A DNA stretch of 33,754 nt from Candidatus Poribacteria bacterium (lineage in GTDB: Bacteria > Poribacteria > WGA-4E > WGA-3G): positions 1 to 33,754 of the forward strand of contig JAGFCB010000287.1 in NCBI GenBank assembly GCA_022394775.1. Reading direction: 5' to 3'. The position numbers and the translations under genes are program-made. Every line of letters starts with the position of its first letter. Position 1 is the first letter of the stretch. The notes below the pieces were generated by a model. That model was not told where the DNA came from, made no database searches, and saw nothing but the letters and a program-made list of their open reading frames with translations. Below are positions 7,663-15,534 of the stretch, piece after piece.

Positions 7663-8493
7663 ATGAATTTCAATGTTATTTTTTCTCGAAGGTTCTGGCT
7701 TTCGAGTATAACACTTATATGTTTCAGCCTTTTTTCTTTTGGCGTTCTATTCATTTCCACTACTTCAGCCGAAATTGATCCCGATACGCTTGTCGGAATG
7801 TGGCTTTTTGATGAAGGTAAAGGTAAAGTCGCAACCGATGCCTCTGAAAACGGGTTGGACGGCGAGTTTGAAGGCAGTCCGAAATGGGTTGAAGGTAAAT
7901 TTGGGATGGCACTTGAATTCGATGGTAAATCGGCTTACGTTCAGATTCCTGCCCATGAGAACCCAACCGATGCAATCACGGTATCCGCTTGGGCGAAGAG
8001 TGGAGCCGACCTTTGGAACCAACCCGGTTGGATAATTGAAAAACGGAATGCCTATATCATCCATCCTAACAGCGGGACAAAAAATATCGCATGGCCAGTT
8101 TGCAATGGCGGTTGTTGGAATAAACCCGGGGGTTGGAATGACGGTAATGTCGGCACAGATGATATTACCAAATGGCACATGTACACAACCACTTATGATA
8201 GCGATACCGGCGAGTGGTATATTTATATTGATGCAGAAGAAGCGAGCGCATTGGATCTGGCTAAAAATCCGATTGATCTTGATACTGGTCCCGCCAATAT
8301 CGGGTTTGATGATTGTTGCGGCGGCGCACGCTTTGGTTTAGGTGCTGTCGACGAAGTGGCAATTTTCAGTGTTGCTTTGGAACAAGAAGATATTGAGAAA
8401 CTGTATAAGGATGGCCTTTATTTTGGGGTCTTGGCGGTTGAACCTGCTAATAAAATGACAACCACCTGGGCGGATGTGAAGGTCAAGTATTAG
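7663..8493 (+). CDS. Secreted LamG-like (concanavalin-fold) protein, copy 1
   Basis: This 276-residue protein has an N-terminal signal peptide (hydrophobic residues about 12-31, cleavage near TTSA|EID). A single LamG/laminin_G_3 jelly roll follows: GMWLFDEGKG, an AYVQIP strand, TVSAWAKS and the WHMYTTTYD and VDEVAIFS segments. These domains bind glycans or serve adhesion. Cysteines occur as CNGGCW and DDCCGG, probably disulfides. The protein ends with the tail LAVEPANKMTTTWADVKVKY, repeated in copy 2 and in the protein at 21107. The start at 7663 is set by GGAGGTAAT; the ATG four codons earlier lies in the ribosome site. Copy 2 begins 101 bases downstream. Confidence 0.9.
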   Translation: MNFNVIFSRRFWLSSITLICFSLFSFGVLFISTTSAEIDPDTLVGMWLFDEGKGKVATDASENGLDGEFEGSPKWVEGKFGMALEFDGKSAYVQIPAHENPTDAITVSAWAKSGADLWNQPGWIIEKRNAYIIHPNSGTKNIAWPVCNGGCWNKPGGWNDGNVGTDDITKWHMYTTTYDSDTGEWYIYIDAEEASALDLAKNPIDLDTGPANIGFDDCCGGARFGLGAVDEVAIFSVALEQEDIEKLYKDGLYFGVLAVEPANKMTTTWADVKVKY

Positions 8494-8528
8494 AGGTTTT
8501 AAATATTCGCGCGACTCGCAAACCTCTA
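8491..8528 (+). terminator. Hairpin at the end of LamG copy 1
   Basis: TAGAGGTTT at 8491-8499, which includes the stop codon, is perfectly complementary to AAACCTCTA at 8520-8528. The stem is 9 bp with a 20-base loop. No U-tract follows, so it may be a 3' stabiliser or processing signal between the two LamG genes rather than a strong terminator. Confidence 0.45.
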
Positions 8529-8594
8529 TTGATAAAGTGGTGTAAAAAATGGTATGTTAGATGAGTCGCCGTATCCACATAATGGGAGGTTAAA

Positions 8595-9410
8595 ATGAGT
8601 TTTAGATATGTTTTTTCCCGAAAACTTTGGCTTTTGAGCATAGTTTTTACATGTTTTTTTATTCCCCTCTTGATTTCTACCACCTCAGCCGAAATTGATC
8701 CTGATACGCTTGAAGGCATGTGGCTTTTTGATGAAGGCAATGGAAATGTTGCAACCGATGCTTCCGGAAACGATTTAGATGGCGAATTTGAAGGCAAACC
8801 GAAGTGGGTGGACGGTAAATTCGGAAAAGGGCTCGAGCTCGATGGTGCTGGCGCGTATGTTGTTATTCCCGACCATGCGAATCCAACGAAAGCGATAACC
8901 GTCTCAATCTGGGTGAAAAGCCATACCGATACTTGGAACCAGCACGGTTGGATGGTTGAAAAACGAAATGCCTATATCATTCATCCCAATCAAGGAACGA
9001 AAAACGTCTCATGGCCCATTTGTAACGGCGGATGCTGGAATAAGCCGGGTGGCTGGCGCGACGGGGAAGTCGGTCCTAAAGATATTACCCAATGGCACAT
9101 GTACACGACCACCTACGATAGCAAAACAGGGAAGTGGTTCATCTATATTGATGGTGAAGAAGCAAGTGATATGGATCTGACTAAGAATGAGATTGATCCC
9201 GATAACGGACCCGTCTATATTGGCAATGACACCTGTTGTGCTGGACGGTTCGCCGATGCTACCATTGATGAAGTGGCAATTTTCAATGTCGCTTTGGAAA
9301 AAGCCGATATTCAGAAAATCTATAAGGATGGTCTTGAATTTGCTGTCTTGGCAGTTGAACCTGCTGACAAAATGACAACGACTTGGGCAAATGTGAAAGT
9401 CAAGTATTAG
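8595..9410 (+). CDS. Secreted LamG-like protein, copy 2
   Basis: This 271-residue tandem paralogue of the preceding gene keeps long identical stretches (MWLFDEG, ATDAS, CNGGCWNKPGGW, QWHMYTTTYDS) and the same end, LAVEPADKMTTTWANVKVKY. A signal peptide covers residues 1-30 with the same TTSA|EIDPDTL cleavage region. The LamG domain fills the rest. The ribosome site GGGAGGT lies just upstream of the ATG. Both copies keep the same cysteine pattern (CNGGCW, then a CC pair), so structure and probably ligand type are conserved while surface residues have diverged. Confidence 0.9.
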   Translation: MSFRYVFSRKLWLLSIVFTCFFIPLLISTTSAEIDPDTLEGMWLFDEGNGNVATDASGNDLDGEFEGKPKWVDGKFGKGLELDGAGAYVVIPDHANPTKAITVSIWVKSHTDTWNQHGWMVEKRNAYIIHPNQGTKNVSWPICNGGCWNKPGGWRDGEVGPKDITQWHMYTTTYDSKTGKWFIYIDGEEASDMDLTKNEIDPDNGPVYIGNDTCCAGRFADATIDEVAIFNVALEKADIQKIYKDGLEFAVLAVEPADKMTTTWANVKVKY

Positions 9411-9488
9411 GTTCCGGTCAATATTCAAGGTAGCCTGTAGACTTATGTTAGTGAAGTAATGCAGTCTGTCAACTGAAAGAATAACGTA

Positions 9489-9514
9489 GAGGGTGGGCTT
9501 TTATGTCCATCCTC
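9489..9514 (+). terminator. Hairpin downstream of LamG copy 2
   Basis: GAGGGTGGGC (9489-9498) pairs with GTCCATCCTC (9505-9514) over 10 bp with two G-U wobbles and a six-base TTTTAT loop. It lies 79 bases past the LamG stop. A U-rich run does not follow. Likely an RNA hairpin ending or stabilising the LamG transcript. Confidence 0.45.
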
Positions 9515-9625
9515 ACGTGAAACTCAACCAAAACTTTGTTCTATAGTGCCCATCGGATAGCACGCGAATTAATACGGTTGCTATCAGGCACGCAATGGCG
9601 TAAAAAACAAAAAATGGAGGAACAA

Positions 9626-10342
9626 ATGGCTCTTAATTATGACGAAACAGATGAGTTTGATGAAACAGACGACTTTGATGAGGAATCGCAGGAGGAATTT
9701 CTGGACGAAGAGGATGACAATCCTAATACTGCGCTCTCTCAGGCTTTCCGTGAAGCTACAGCGGGAACGATCGAGGACTACGATGATGATGAGGAAGATG
9801 AGGAGAGTGAGGAAGGTGAGGAAGGTGACGACCCTGACGATGCCGATGGTGCTGATGCCGATGTTAATGCTGATGCTGATGTTGAGGCTGAGGCTTACGC
9901 ACAGCAACTTGTAGAACCTATAGATCCACCGCCTGATGAAGAGGATTTAGACGATTCAGATGATTTAGAGGACTTAGACGTAGAACCACCTCCATTAAAA
10001 CTACCCTCGCCAGAAGTTGAACCTTTCCGACCACAGGAACAGAGCAACTACGCTTATGCGGAGGCGGTGACAGCCTTCTATGAAGAAAAAAATTATCAAA
10101 GAGCCATTGAGAAATTTGGCGAGGCTATCGAGAATGAGAGCCGGCATGCCGAGACGCAAATAGACGACCCTAACGAAATTGTCGCGAAATCGAAGTACTG
10201 GCAAGCAGAAGCATACATCAAATTACATGACTCTTCTCAAGCTATTGTGACGCTTGAAGACTTGGTTGAAACTTGCCCAGGACACTACCTCGTATTAGCC
10301 GCAGAACGCAGGGTAGAGGCGTTAAACGCGAAAGGCTCTTGA
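9626..10342 (+). CDS. Highly acidic protein with C-terminal TPR-like region
   Basis: This 238-residue protein has two parts. Residues 1-145 are extremely rich in Asp and Glu (runs of DDDEEDEE type and repeated DADVNAD units) and are probably disordered. Residues about 150-238 are helical and TPR-like: YAEAVTAFYEEKNYQRAIEKF, then KYWQAEAYIKLHDSSQAIVTLEDL. No signal peptide is seen. The start at 9626 follows ATGGAGGAACA; upstream in-frame starts lack a ribosome site and have non-coding character. The function is not known. An acidic tail plus TPR suggests a scaffold or a partner for basic proteins, but that is inference. Transketolase follows 89 bases later. Confidence 0.75.
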   Translation: MALNYDETDEFDETDDFDEESQEEFLDEEDDNPNTALSQAFREATAGTIEDYDDDEEDEESEEGEEGDDPDDADGADADVNADADVEAEAYAQQLVEPIDPPPDEEDLDDSDDLEDLDVEPPPLKLPSPEVEPFRPQEQSNYAYAEAVTAFYEEKNYQRAIEKFGEAIENESRHAETQIDDPNEIVAKSKYWQAEAYIKLHDSSQAIVTLEDLVETCPGHYLVLAAERRVEALNAKGS

Positions 10343-10431
10343 ACTAACTATTGGCGTTTTGTGCTGATTACAACGCTATGTTGCTAACGGCGACCTAACC
10401 GCAAGGGATATAAAAAAGGAAAAATAAAAAA

Positions 10432-12270
10432 GTGGAAACCGTAAAAAACTTTCTTAAACAAAAGGCGACTAACTTACGAATTCATTCTATTCTCGCCACA
10501 TCGGAGGCAGGTTCTGGACATCCAACCACGTGCCTCTCTGCTGCAGATATCGTCTCAGCACTCTTTTTTCACGCCATGCGTTATGACTGCAGCGAGCCAC
10601 AGCACCCTAACAACGATAGATTCGTTTTGTCGAAGGGACATGCAGCACCGCTACTTTACGCGGCTTACGCGGAAGCCGGTATCATCCCAGCCGAGGAACT
10701 CTGTACGCTCCGCCAGATTGATAGCATCTTGGAAGGGCATCCGACTCCTCGGTTTGCATGGACAGAGGTGGCCACTGGGTCACTTGGGCAAGGTTTATCA
10801 CTTGGGCTTGGCATGGCACTCAACGGTAAATACTTAGATGAATCCGATTATCGCGTCTACGTGCTTCTCGGTGATGGCGAGACTGCCGAAGGTGGGGTCT
10901 GGGAAGCAGCGGCTTTGGCATCGTATTACAAACTTAATAACTTGATCGGGATTGTCGATGTCAACGCACTTGGACAGAGCCAACGCACTATGTACGCCTT
11001 TGATGTTGATACCTATTGCCAGCGTTTTGAAGCGTTTGGATGGCAAACTGTCGGGATTGATGGACACAATTTTGAGGAAATATTACCAGCACTCGCACAA
11101 GCCAAAGCCTCAACTGATAAACCTACTATGATAGTCGCCAAGACTTTCAAGGGGAAAGGCGTTTCATTCCTTGAAGATGCAGATAACTGGCACGGAAAGG
11201 CGCTTGCCAAAGGCGAGGAACTTGACCAAGCGTTAGCCGAACTCGGTCCTTTACAAGATATTCCTGTTCAGATTGAGTCCCCGATGCCTGTGGTCGTGGA
11301 AGTTGATCCCGAAACCGAATGTGAACCGCCTGACTATCCACCGGACGAAGAAGTCGCAACGCGTGGAGGCTACGGCGTAGGGCTTGCCAAACTCGGCAGC
11401 GCAAACCCCAATGTTGTTGCCTTGGATGGAGATACCAAGAACTCCACCTATGCTGAACAGTTTATGGAACTTCATCCGAACCGCTATTTTGAAATGTTCA
11501 TCGCTGAGCAGAATTTGGTGGGCGCAGGCATCGGTTTGGCGAAACGTGGGAAGATTCCGTTTGTTTCTACGTTCGCTGCATTTTTATCCCGTGCCTACGA
11601 TCAGATTCGGATGTCCGCGATTTCGCAAGCGAATATTAAATATGCCGGTTCACACTGTGGTGTTTCAATCGGCGAAGATGGACCTTCACAGATGGGCTTG
11701 GAGGATATAGCGATGTTTCGGGCGATTCCAGAGGCAGTCGTACTATATCCGAGCGATGCGGTCAGTGCCGAACGGCTTGTCGCTGAAGCCGCCGCACACG
11801 AAGGTATCGTCTACCTCCGTACCTCACGTCCTAAAACCGTTATTCTCTATGATGCCGACGAGCGTTTTCCTATCGGTGGGTGTAAGGTTGTTCAGCAAAG
11901 CCGTGAAGATAAAGTGACTGTTGTTGCAGCGGGGGTTGCGCTTCATGAGGCGTTGGCAGCACACGAGACGCTTGCCGCGGAAGGCATTGCTGTCCGTGTT
12001 ATTGACCTATATTCTATTAAACCTGTTGATACGGAAGCATTAATGGCGGCAGCAGCTGAGACAAACAACATTTTAATCACCGTTGAAGACCATTATCCTG
12101 AAGGCGGTTTGGGGGATGCTGTCTTGGATGCTGTTGCGACTGAAGATGTTCGGGTCCATAAACTCGCCGTTACAGGGATACCGCGCTCCGGAAAACCAGA
12201 AGAACTTTTAGAATACCATGGTATCAGCGCAAGTGCTATTGTCCAAAAGGTAAAGGACGTTATCGCTTGA
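10432..12270 (+). CDS. tkt: Transketolase
   Basis: This 612-residue single-chain transketolase is close in length to the short (animal/archaeal-fusion) type rather than the ~660-residue E. coli form. It transfers two-carbon ketol units in the pentose phosphate pathway using thiamine diphosphate. Visible are GSGHPTTCLSAADI (residues about 27-40), the ThDP/Mg motif G147-D-G ... IVDVN, and the pyrimidine-domain AEQNLVGAGIGLA with catalytic Glu359. The C-terminal regulatory domain (VIDLYSIKPVD, then ITVEDHYPEGGLG) is complete. The gene starts with GTG behind AAGGAAAAAT; no nearby ATG fits the conserved N-terminus. Confidence 0.95.
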   Translation: METVKNFLKQKATNLRIHSILATSEAGSGHPTTCLSAADIVSALFFHAMRYDCSEPQHPNNDRFVLSKGHAAPLLYAAYAEAGIIPAEELCTLRQIDSILEGHPTPRFAWTEVATGSLGQGLSLGLGMALNGKYLDESDYRVYVLLGDGETAEGGVWEAAALASYYKLNNLIGIVDVNALGQSQRTMYAFDVDTYCQRFEAFGWQTVGIDGHNFEEILPALAQAKASTDKPTMIVAKTFKGKGVSFLEDADNWHGKALAKGEELDQALAELGPLQDIPVQIESPMPVVVEVDPETECEPPDYPPDEEVATRGGYGVGLAKLGSANPNVVALDGDTKNSTYAEQFMELHPNRYFEMFIAEQNLVGAGIGLAKRGKIPFVSTFAAFLSRAYDQIRMSAISQANIKYAGSHCGVSIGEDGPSQMGLEDIAMFRAIPEAVVLYPSDAVSAERLVAEAAAHEGIVYLRTSRPKTVILYDADERFPIGGCKVVQQSREDKVTVVAAGVALHEALAAHETLAAEGIAVRVIDLYSIKPVDTEALMAAAAETNNILITVEDHYPEGGLGDAVLDAVATEDVRVHKLAVTGIPRSGKPEELLEYHGISASAIVQKVKDVIA

Positions 12271-12317
12271 TGGCGGCGGTCTCTAAAACGCCTGAATAGA
12301 CGCGCTGTGAAAACGTG

Positions 12318-12343
12318 CCGATTGACGGTGTTTCGTCGATCGG
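12318..12343 (+). terminator. Hairpin downstream of transketolase
   Basis: CCGATTGACG and CGTCGATCGG form a 10-bp stem with one mismatch around a six-base GTGTTT loop, 47 bases past the stop. It is followed by AAAATTGAC rather than a U-tract. A termination or processing hairpin is plausible. Confidence 0.4.
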
Positions 12344-12383
12344 AAAATTGACTTAGAAAGTCAATCAGCAAGTTAATATAAAC

Positions 12384-12752
12384 ATGCAAAAGGCAATTGT
12401 CTGGGGCACTGTCTTGGGCGTTATCATCTTAGTAGCAATTGGGATGATCTTTGCCTTACGTGCGCAGCGAACAGTACCTAAAACATATCCGGCGGATAAC
12501 GGACCCAATTTTATTGACGTTACCGCTTATCCTGTAAAAATGCAGGAAACTTATAAACTTTTTACCAATAAATGTAGCCGCTGCCATACTGTCGCACGTC
12601 CGATTAATTCCACCTTCACGTCGGAAGAGTGGCGAAAGTATGTCTATAAAATGATGCGGAAACCCGGATCAGGACTCACACCGAAAACCGCTGAACAGAT
12701 AACCGAATTCCTGATTTATGACGCTCAGCATAGGGAGAAAAAAACAAAATGA
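12384..12752 (+). CDS. Membrane-anchored monoheme cytochrome c-like protein
   Basis: This 122-residue protein has an N-terminal transmembrane helix (residues 5-25) that anchors it outside the membrane. One CxxCH haem-binding motif (C64-S-R-C67-H68) follows, with Met90/Met91 in a KMMRKPGSGL segment as candidate sixth ligand. The size and the SGLTPKTAEQITEFL ending are typical of small c-type cytochromes. It overlaps the next gene by four bases (ATGA), so the two are translated together. Its partner is a thioredoxin-like exported protein, so a role in extracytoplasmic electron transfer or thiol redox is likely. No strong ribosome site is visible before the ATG. Confidence 0.85.
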   Translation: MQKAIVWGTVLGVIILVAIGMIFALRAQRTVPKTYPADNGPNFIDVTAYPVKMQETYKLFTNKCSRCHTVARPINSTFTSEEWRKYVYKMMRKPGSGLTPKTAEQITEFLIYDAQHREKKTK

Positions 12753-13891
12753 GTATTGCAGTAGTATCAACTCGCAAATTTTACACTATTGTGAAATTTT
12801 TGATGTTGGTGATATTCTTTTTCGTAATAAGCACGCCAGTAGGATTCACTAAAGAGGATGGTATGAAAAAAGAGGATTTTCAGGTTTCAGTAGATGGACA
12901 GCCCGTCACATTTACTATGCCACCTATTTCCAAAAATGGCGCGTGGTTAGTGCCTTTGGAACCCTTTGCTGAGGAACTCGGATTGAAGGTTGAATATCCA
13001 GAAGGATCGGAGATGGCAGTTTTATGCGGCGGCGTAGAGTCAGAATTGTGTGTCCCACTCCAATTCCAAGATAACAAAGAGGGTGCTGTGAAAATTGATG
13101 ATGTGACTTATGTGGAGCCTACGTATATTTCAAAAACGTTTGGCTTTGAAATATACAAAGCATCAGCGAACCACTTGGAGGTTATCCATCCGGCGCGCCT
13201 TGCCCCTGAATTCACACTCCCTGATCTGCAGGATACGCCAAGAAGTTTACGGGATTTCCGTGGAAAAAAGACCTTTCTCTATGTTTGGGGTTCTTGGTGA
13301 GGTTGCCGCGGACAACTGCCGGGCTGGCAGGAATTTTACGCGAAACACCGTGAAAAACTAAACTTAGTTTCCATTGCCATTGATGCGCAAGGTGTATCTG
13401 TCGTGCGTCCTTGGCATGATGCCGCGGATGCCGATTTCGTTACGCTCGTTGATTCACAGAATATATTCGGCACTCGCTATAATCTCAAAGCCATCCCCTA
13501 CGGAGTCATGATTGATGAGGCAGGTCGGCTGGTGAAAGCACCCTTCAATGTCAATGTCAAAGATCAAAGAACAGTCGAGATGCTTGAGAAATGGTTGTCA
13601 GATCCCGGCTACAATGCTGCGCTGCTTCATGATATGAAACCATCAAGCGAACCGTCTGCAAAAACGAACGCTGAAGCCGCTGCCCGTTTTCAACTCGGTC
13701 TCGTCTTATTGGAAGATGGTAAGAAAGCGGAAGCCATGACGGAATGGCGGAAGGCGTTGGCATTGGATCCGAAAAACTGGATTATCCATAAGCAAATTTG
13801 GGCAGTGGAGCATCCAGACAAATTCTATGAAGATGGCGTGGATTACAGCTGGCAAAAAGCACAATTGGAAACAGAAAAAACTAAACAGTGA
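12749..13891 (+). CDS. Candidate selenoprotein: exported thioredoxin-like (redoxin) protein with UxC centre
   Basis: Read through one in-frame TGA (13298-13300, codon 184), this is a 380-residue protein. Residues 13-34 form a signal or anchor helix. Residues about 40-165 resemble a copper-amine-oxidase-N-like domain (NGAWLVPLEPFAEELG). Residues about 168-300 are a TlpA/AhpC-like redoxin: APEFTLPDLQDTPRSL, then FLYVWGSW-TGA-GCRGQLPGW. The TGA sits where redoxins carry their first catalytic cysteine, and Cys186 follows at +2. The rest of the fold (SIAIDAQG, LKAIPYGVMIDEAGR) is intact with no frame change, and a TPR-like helix pair ends the protein. TGA is an ordinary stop elsewhere in the window. 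A hairpin with a G-starting loop lies just downstream. Without read-through the products would be a 183-residue truncated piece and an orphan. The alternatives are a Cys-to-stop mutation or a sequencing error. Confidence 0.72.
13301..13330 (+). promoter_or_regulatory. Candidate bacterial SECIS element
   Basis: Fifteen bases after the in-frame TGA, CTGCC (13316-13320) pairs perfectly with GGCAG (13326-13330) around a GGGCT loop. The loop starts 20 bases after the TGA and begins with G. This agrees with the published bacterial SECIS pattern: apical loop within about 16-37 bases of UGA and a conserved G in the first two loop positions. The stem is short (5 bp) and I cannot compute its folding energy. 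Confidence 0.55.
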
Positions 13892-14085
13892 CGGCATATT
13901 CCTAAGAACTGCTATAGACGAAATCTGAAATTGTGATTTCTTCGATATAATTCGCAGAAAAACAAGACGCAATACCTGTAAACGCAGGCGAGAAAACCTT
14001 TGCTGTCTTGTAGGGCATTTTCTATACTATCGTATTTTAAAGAACTTCTTGGGCAACATATTGTCTAATCTGCGAGGTTGGAACG

Positions 14086-14769
14086 ATGAAAGAGAGTTTA
14101 CAAAACATTGGGGAGCTCATAGCTGAACCAAGCGGCACCTTCACACGTCTTAAGTCCCAACCGAAGTGGGGGATCGCCTTTCTTATTTTCTATGTGGTTT
14201 CGGCTTTCATGGTTTGGGCTATTCTTCCGTACTCTGAAGCATTGATGACCTCACAATTCACGCAGAACGATTTGCAACCGGAACAAATTGAAGCCGCGGA
14301 GAATATGGCACGGATTATGATGAACCTTATGGTCTTCATCCTACCTGTTTTTGCAATTCTGTTTTTTATTCTCGGTAGTGCTCTTCTGAAGCTAGCGGCT
14401 CGATGGATCATAAAAAATGATACCTTAAGATTTAGACATATCTATGCCGCTGTTATCCACATCTCGCTGATCGGTTGTGTTATACAATTAGTGAACACTG
14501 CGCTGCTCCTTGTGTTTAGAGACGTTGGAGATGTCAACAGCGCGGCAGACCTAAAAATGATTCCAGGGTTGCATTTACTCTTCGGAGAGGGCGTGGCCCC
14601 GAAGTTAGCAATATTGCTCAGTCATATTAACCCGTTGAGTTTATGGCTAATTGCAGTGATGGCAATAGCGGTCTCTATTCTTGCCGATGTAGAAAAGACC
14701 CGCGCACGTATCACAGCCGTAATCTTGTGGGGGCTTAGCATTTTGCCTGAGGTTATTTCTGCCACCTGA
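14086..14769 (+). CDS. Yip1-family membrane protein, copy 1
   Basis: This 227-residue protein has about five hydrophobic segments (residues near 28-47, 85-112, 122-150, 175-195 and 205-222) and the conserved N-terminal pattern ESLQNIGELIAEPSGTFTRLK...PKWGIAFL, which opens many bacterial YIP1-domain proteins. The function in bacteria is unknown; it is an integral membrane protein. A second copy starts nine bases beyond the stop. The two belong to a run of membrane and envelope genes leading into the DUF4175-like protein. Confidence 0.8.
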   Translation: MKESLQNIGELIAEPSGTFTRLKSQPKWGIAFLIFYVVSAFMVWAILPYSEALMTSQFTQNDLQPEQIEAAENMARIMMNLMVFILPVFAILFFILGSALLKLAARWIIKNDTLRFRHIYAAVIHISLIGCVIQLVNTALLLVFRDVGDVNSAADLKMIPGLHLLFGEGVAPKLAILLSHINPLSLWLIAVMAIAVSILADVEKTRARITAVILWGLSILPEVISAT

Positions 14770-14780
14770 GTATGGAAATC

Positions 14781-15467
14781 ATGAGAGAAAGTTGGCAAAA
14801 CCTCATTGATCTCATTGTGAGACCGAGTGCCACGTTTACGCGACTGAAATCTAAGCCGAACTGGGGAGTCGCATTCCTTGTTTTCTGCGTCCTTGTCGTG
14901 TTGTTGGCATGGATGGTTTTTCCATTTACACAGAGGTTCCTTAATCCACAGTATGCAAGTCGTTTAGCCGGTATTGAGCTGCTTGGATCTACTAAGGCAG
15001 CATCTATGGCATTGGTTGCGGTGAGTGGAATTATTCTTGGGGTTCTGTGTGCTGTTGGGTTCAGTGTTATCTTTAGTGTGGTATCACGAGTTTTTAAAGT
15101 AAATGAGGCGCTTAAATTTAAACACATCTACGCGGCATGGTGGCATACTATCTTAATTAATCCAATGGTATTTTTTGTTAATATTGCATTCCTACCAGTT
15201 TTTAGGCGCGTTGAGGATATTGAGACACTTGTTGATTTAAGAATTATTCCTGGAATTCACATGTTGGTGCCGTTCGTCGAAAATCTGCATCTTCTGATGT
15301 TTTTGAGTTTTGTAGATCTCTTGGGTATATGGAATATCTTTGTTTTAACTGTAGCAATTGCTACATTCGCGGAAATTAGTAAAATAAAAGCATGTCTTAC
15401 GGCAGTCATCATTTGGCTATTAAGAGTCAGCATTGATGTTATATTCCAGGTTTCATCTGTCTCTTAG
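14781..15467 (+). CDS. Yip1-family membrane protein, copy 2
   Basis: This 228-residue paralogue of the previous gene has an N-terminus (MRESWQNLIDLIVRPSATF) that aligns with MKESLQNIGELIAEPSGTF. For that reason I start it at 14781 rather than at the ATG three codons upstream. Five hydrophobic segments occur at similar positions and the KHIYAAWWHT segment matches RHIYAAVIHI of copy 1. It is separated from copy 1 by only about ten bases, so it arose by tandem duplication and is co-transcribed. Confidence 0.8.
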   Translation: MRESWQNLIDLIVRPSATFTRLKSKPNWGVAFLVFCVLVVLLAWMVFPFTQRFLNPQYASRLAGIELLGSTKAASMALVAVSGIILGVLCAVGFSVIFSVVSRVFKVNEALKFKHIYAAWWHTILINPMVFFVNIAFLPVFRRVEDIETLVDLRIIPGIHMLVPFVENLHLLMFLSFVDLLGIWNIFVLTVAIATFAEISKIKACLTAVIIWLLRVSIDVIFQVSSVS

Positions 15468-15534
15468 GAACACGTATGTCAAAAAGAGCGGGTAGAATCT
15501 TACCGATTATGGATAATGTAGGTGGAGGAAGATA

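Noticed and set aside
13403..13891. An independent gene starting at the ATG at 13403
   Set aside because: It is in the same frame as the preceding redoxin half and begins in mid-fold; read-through of the TGA explains it better.
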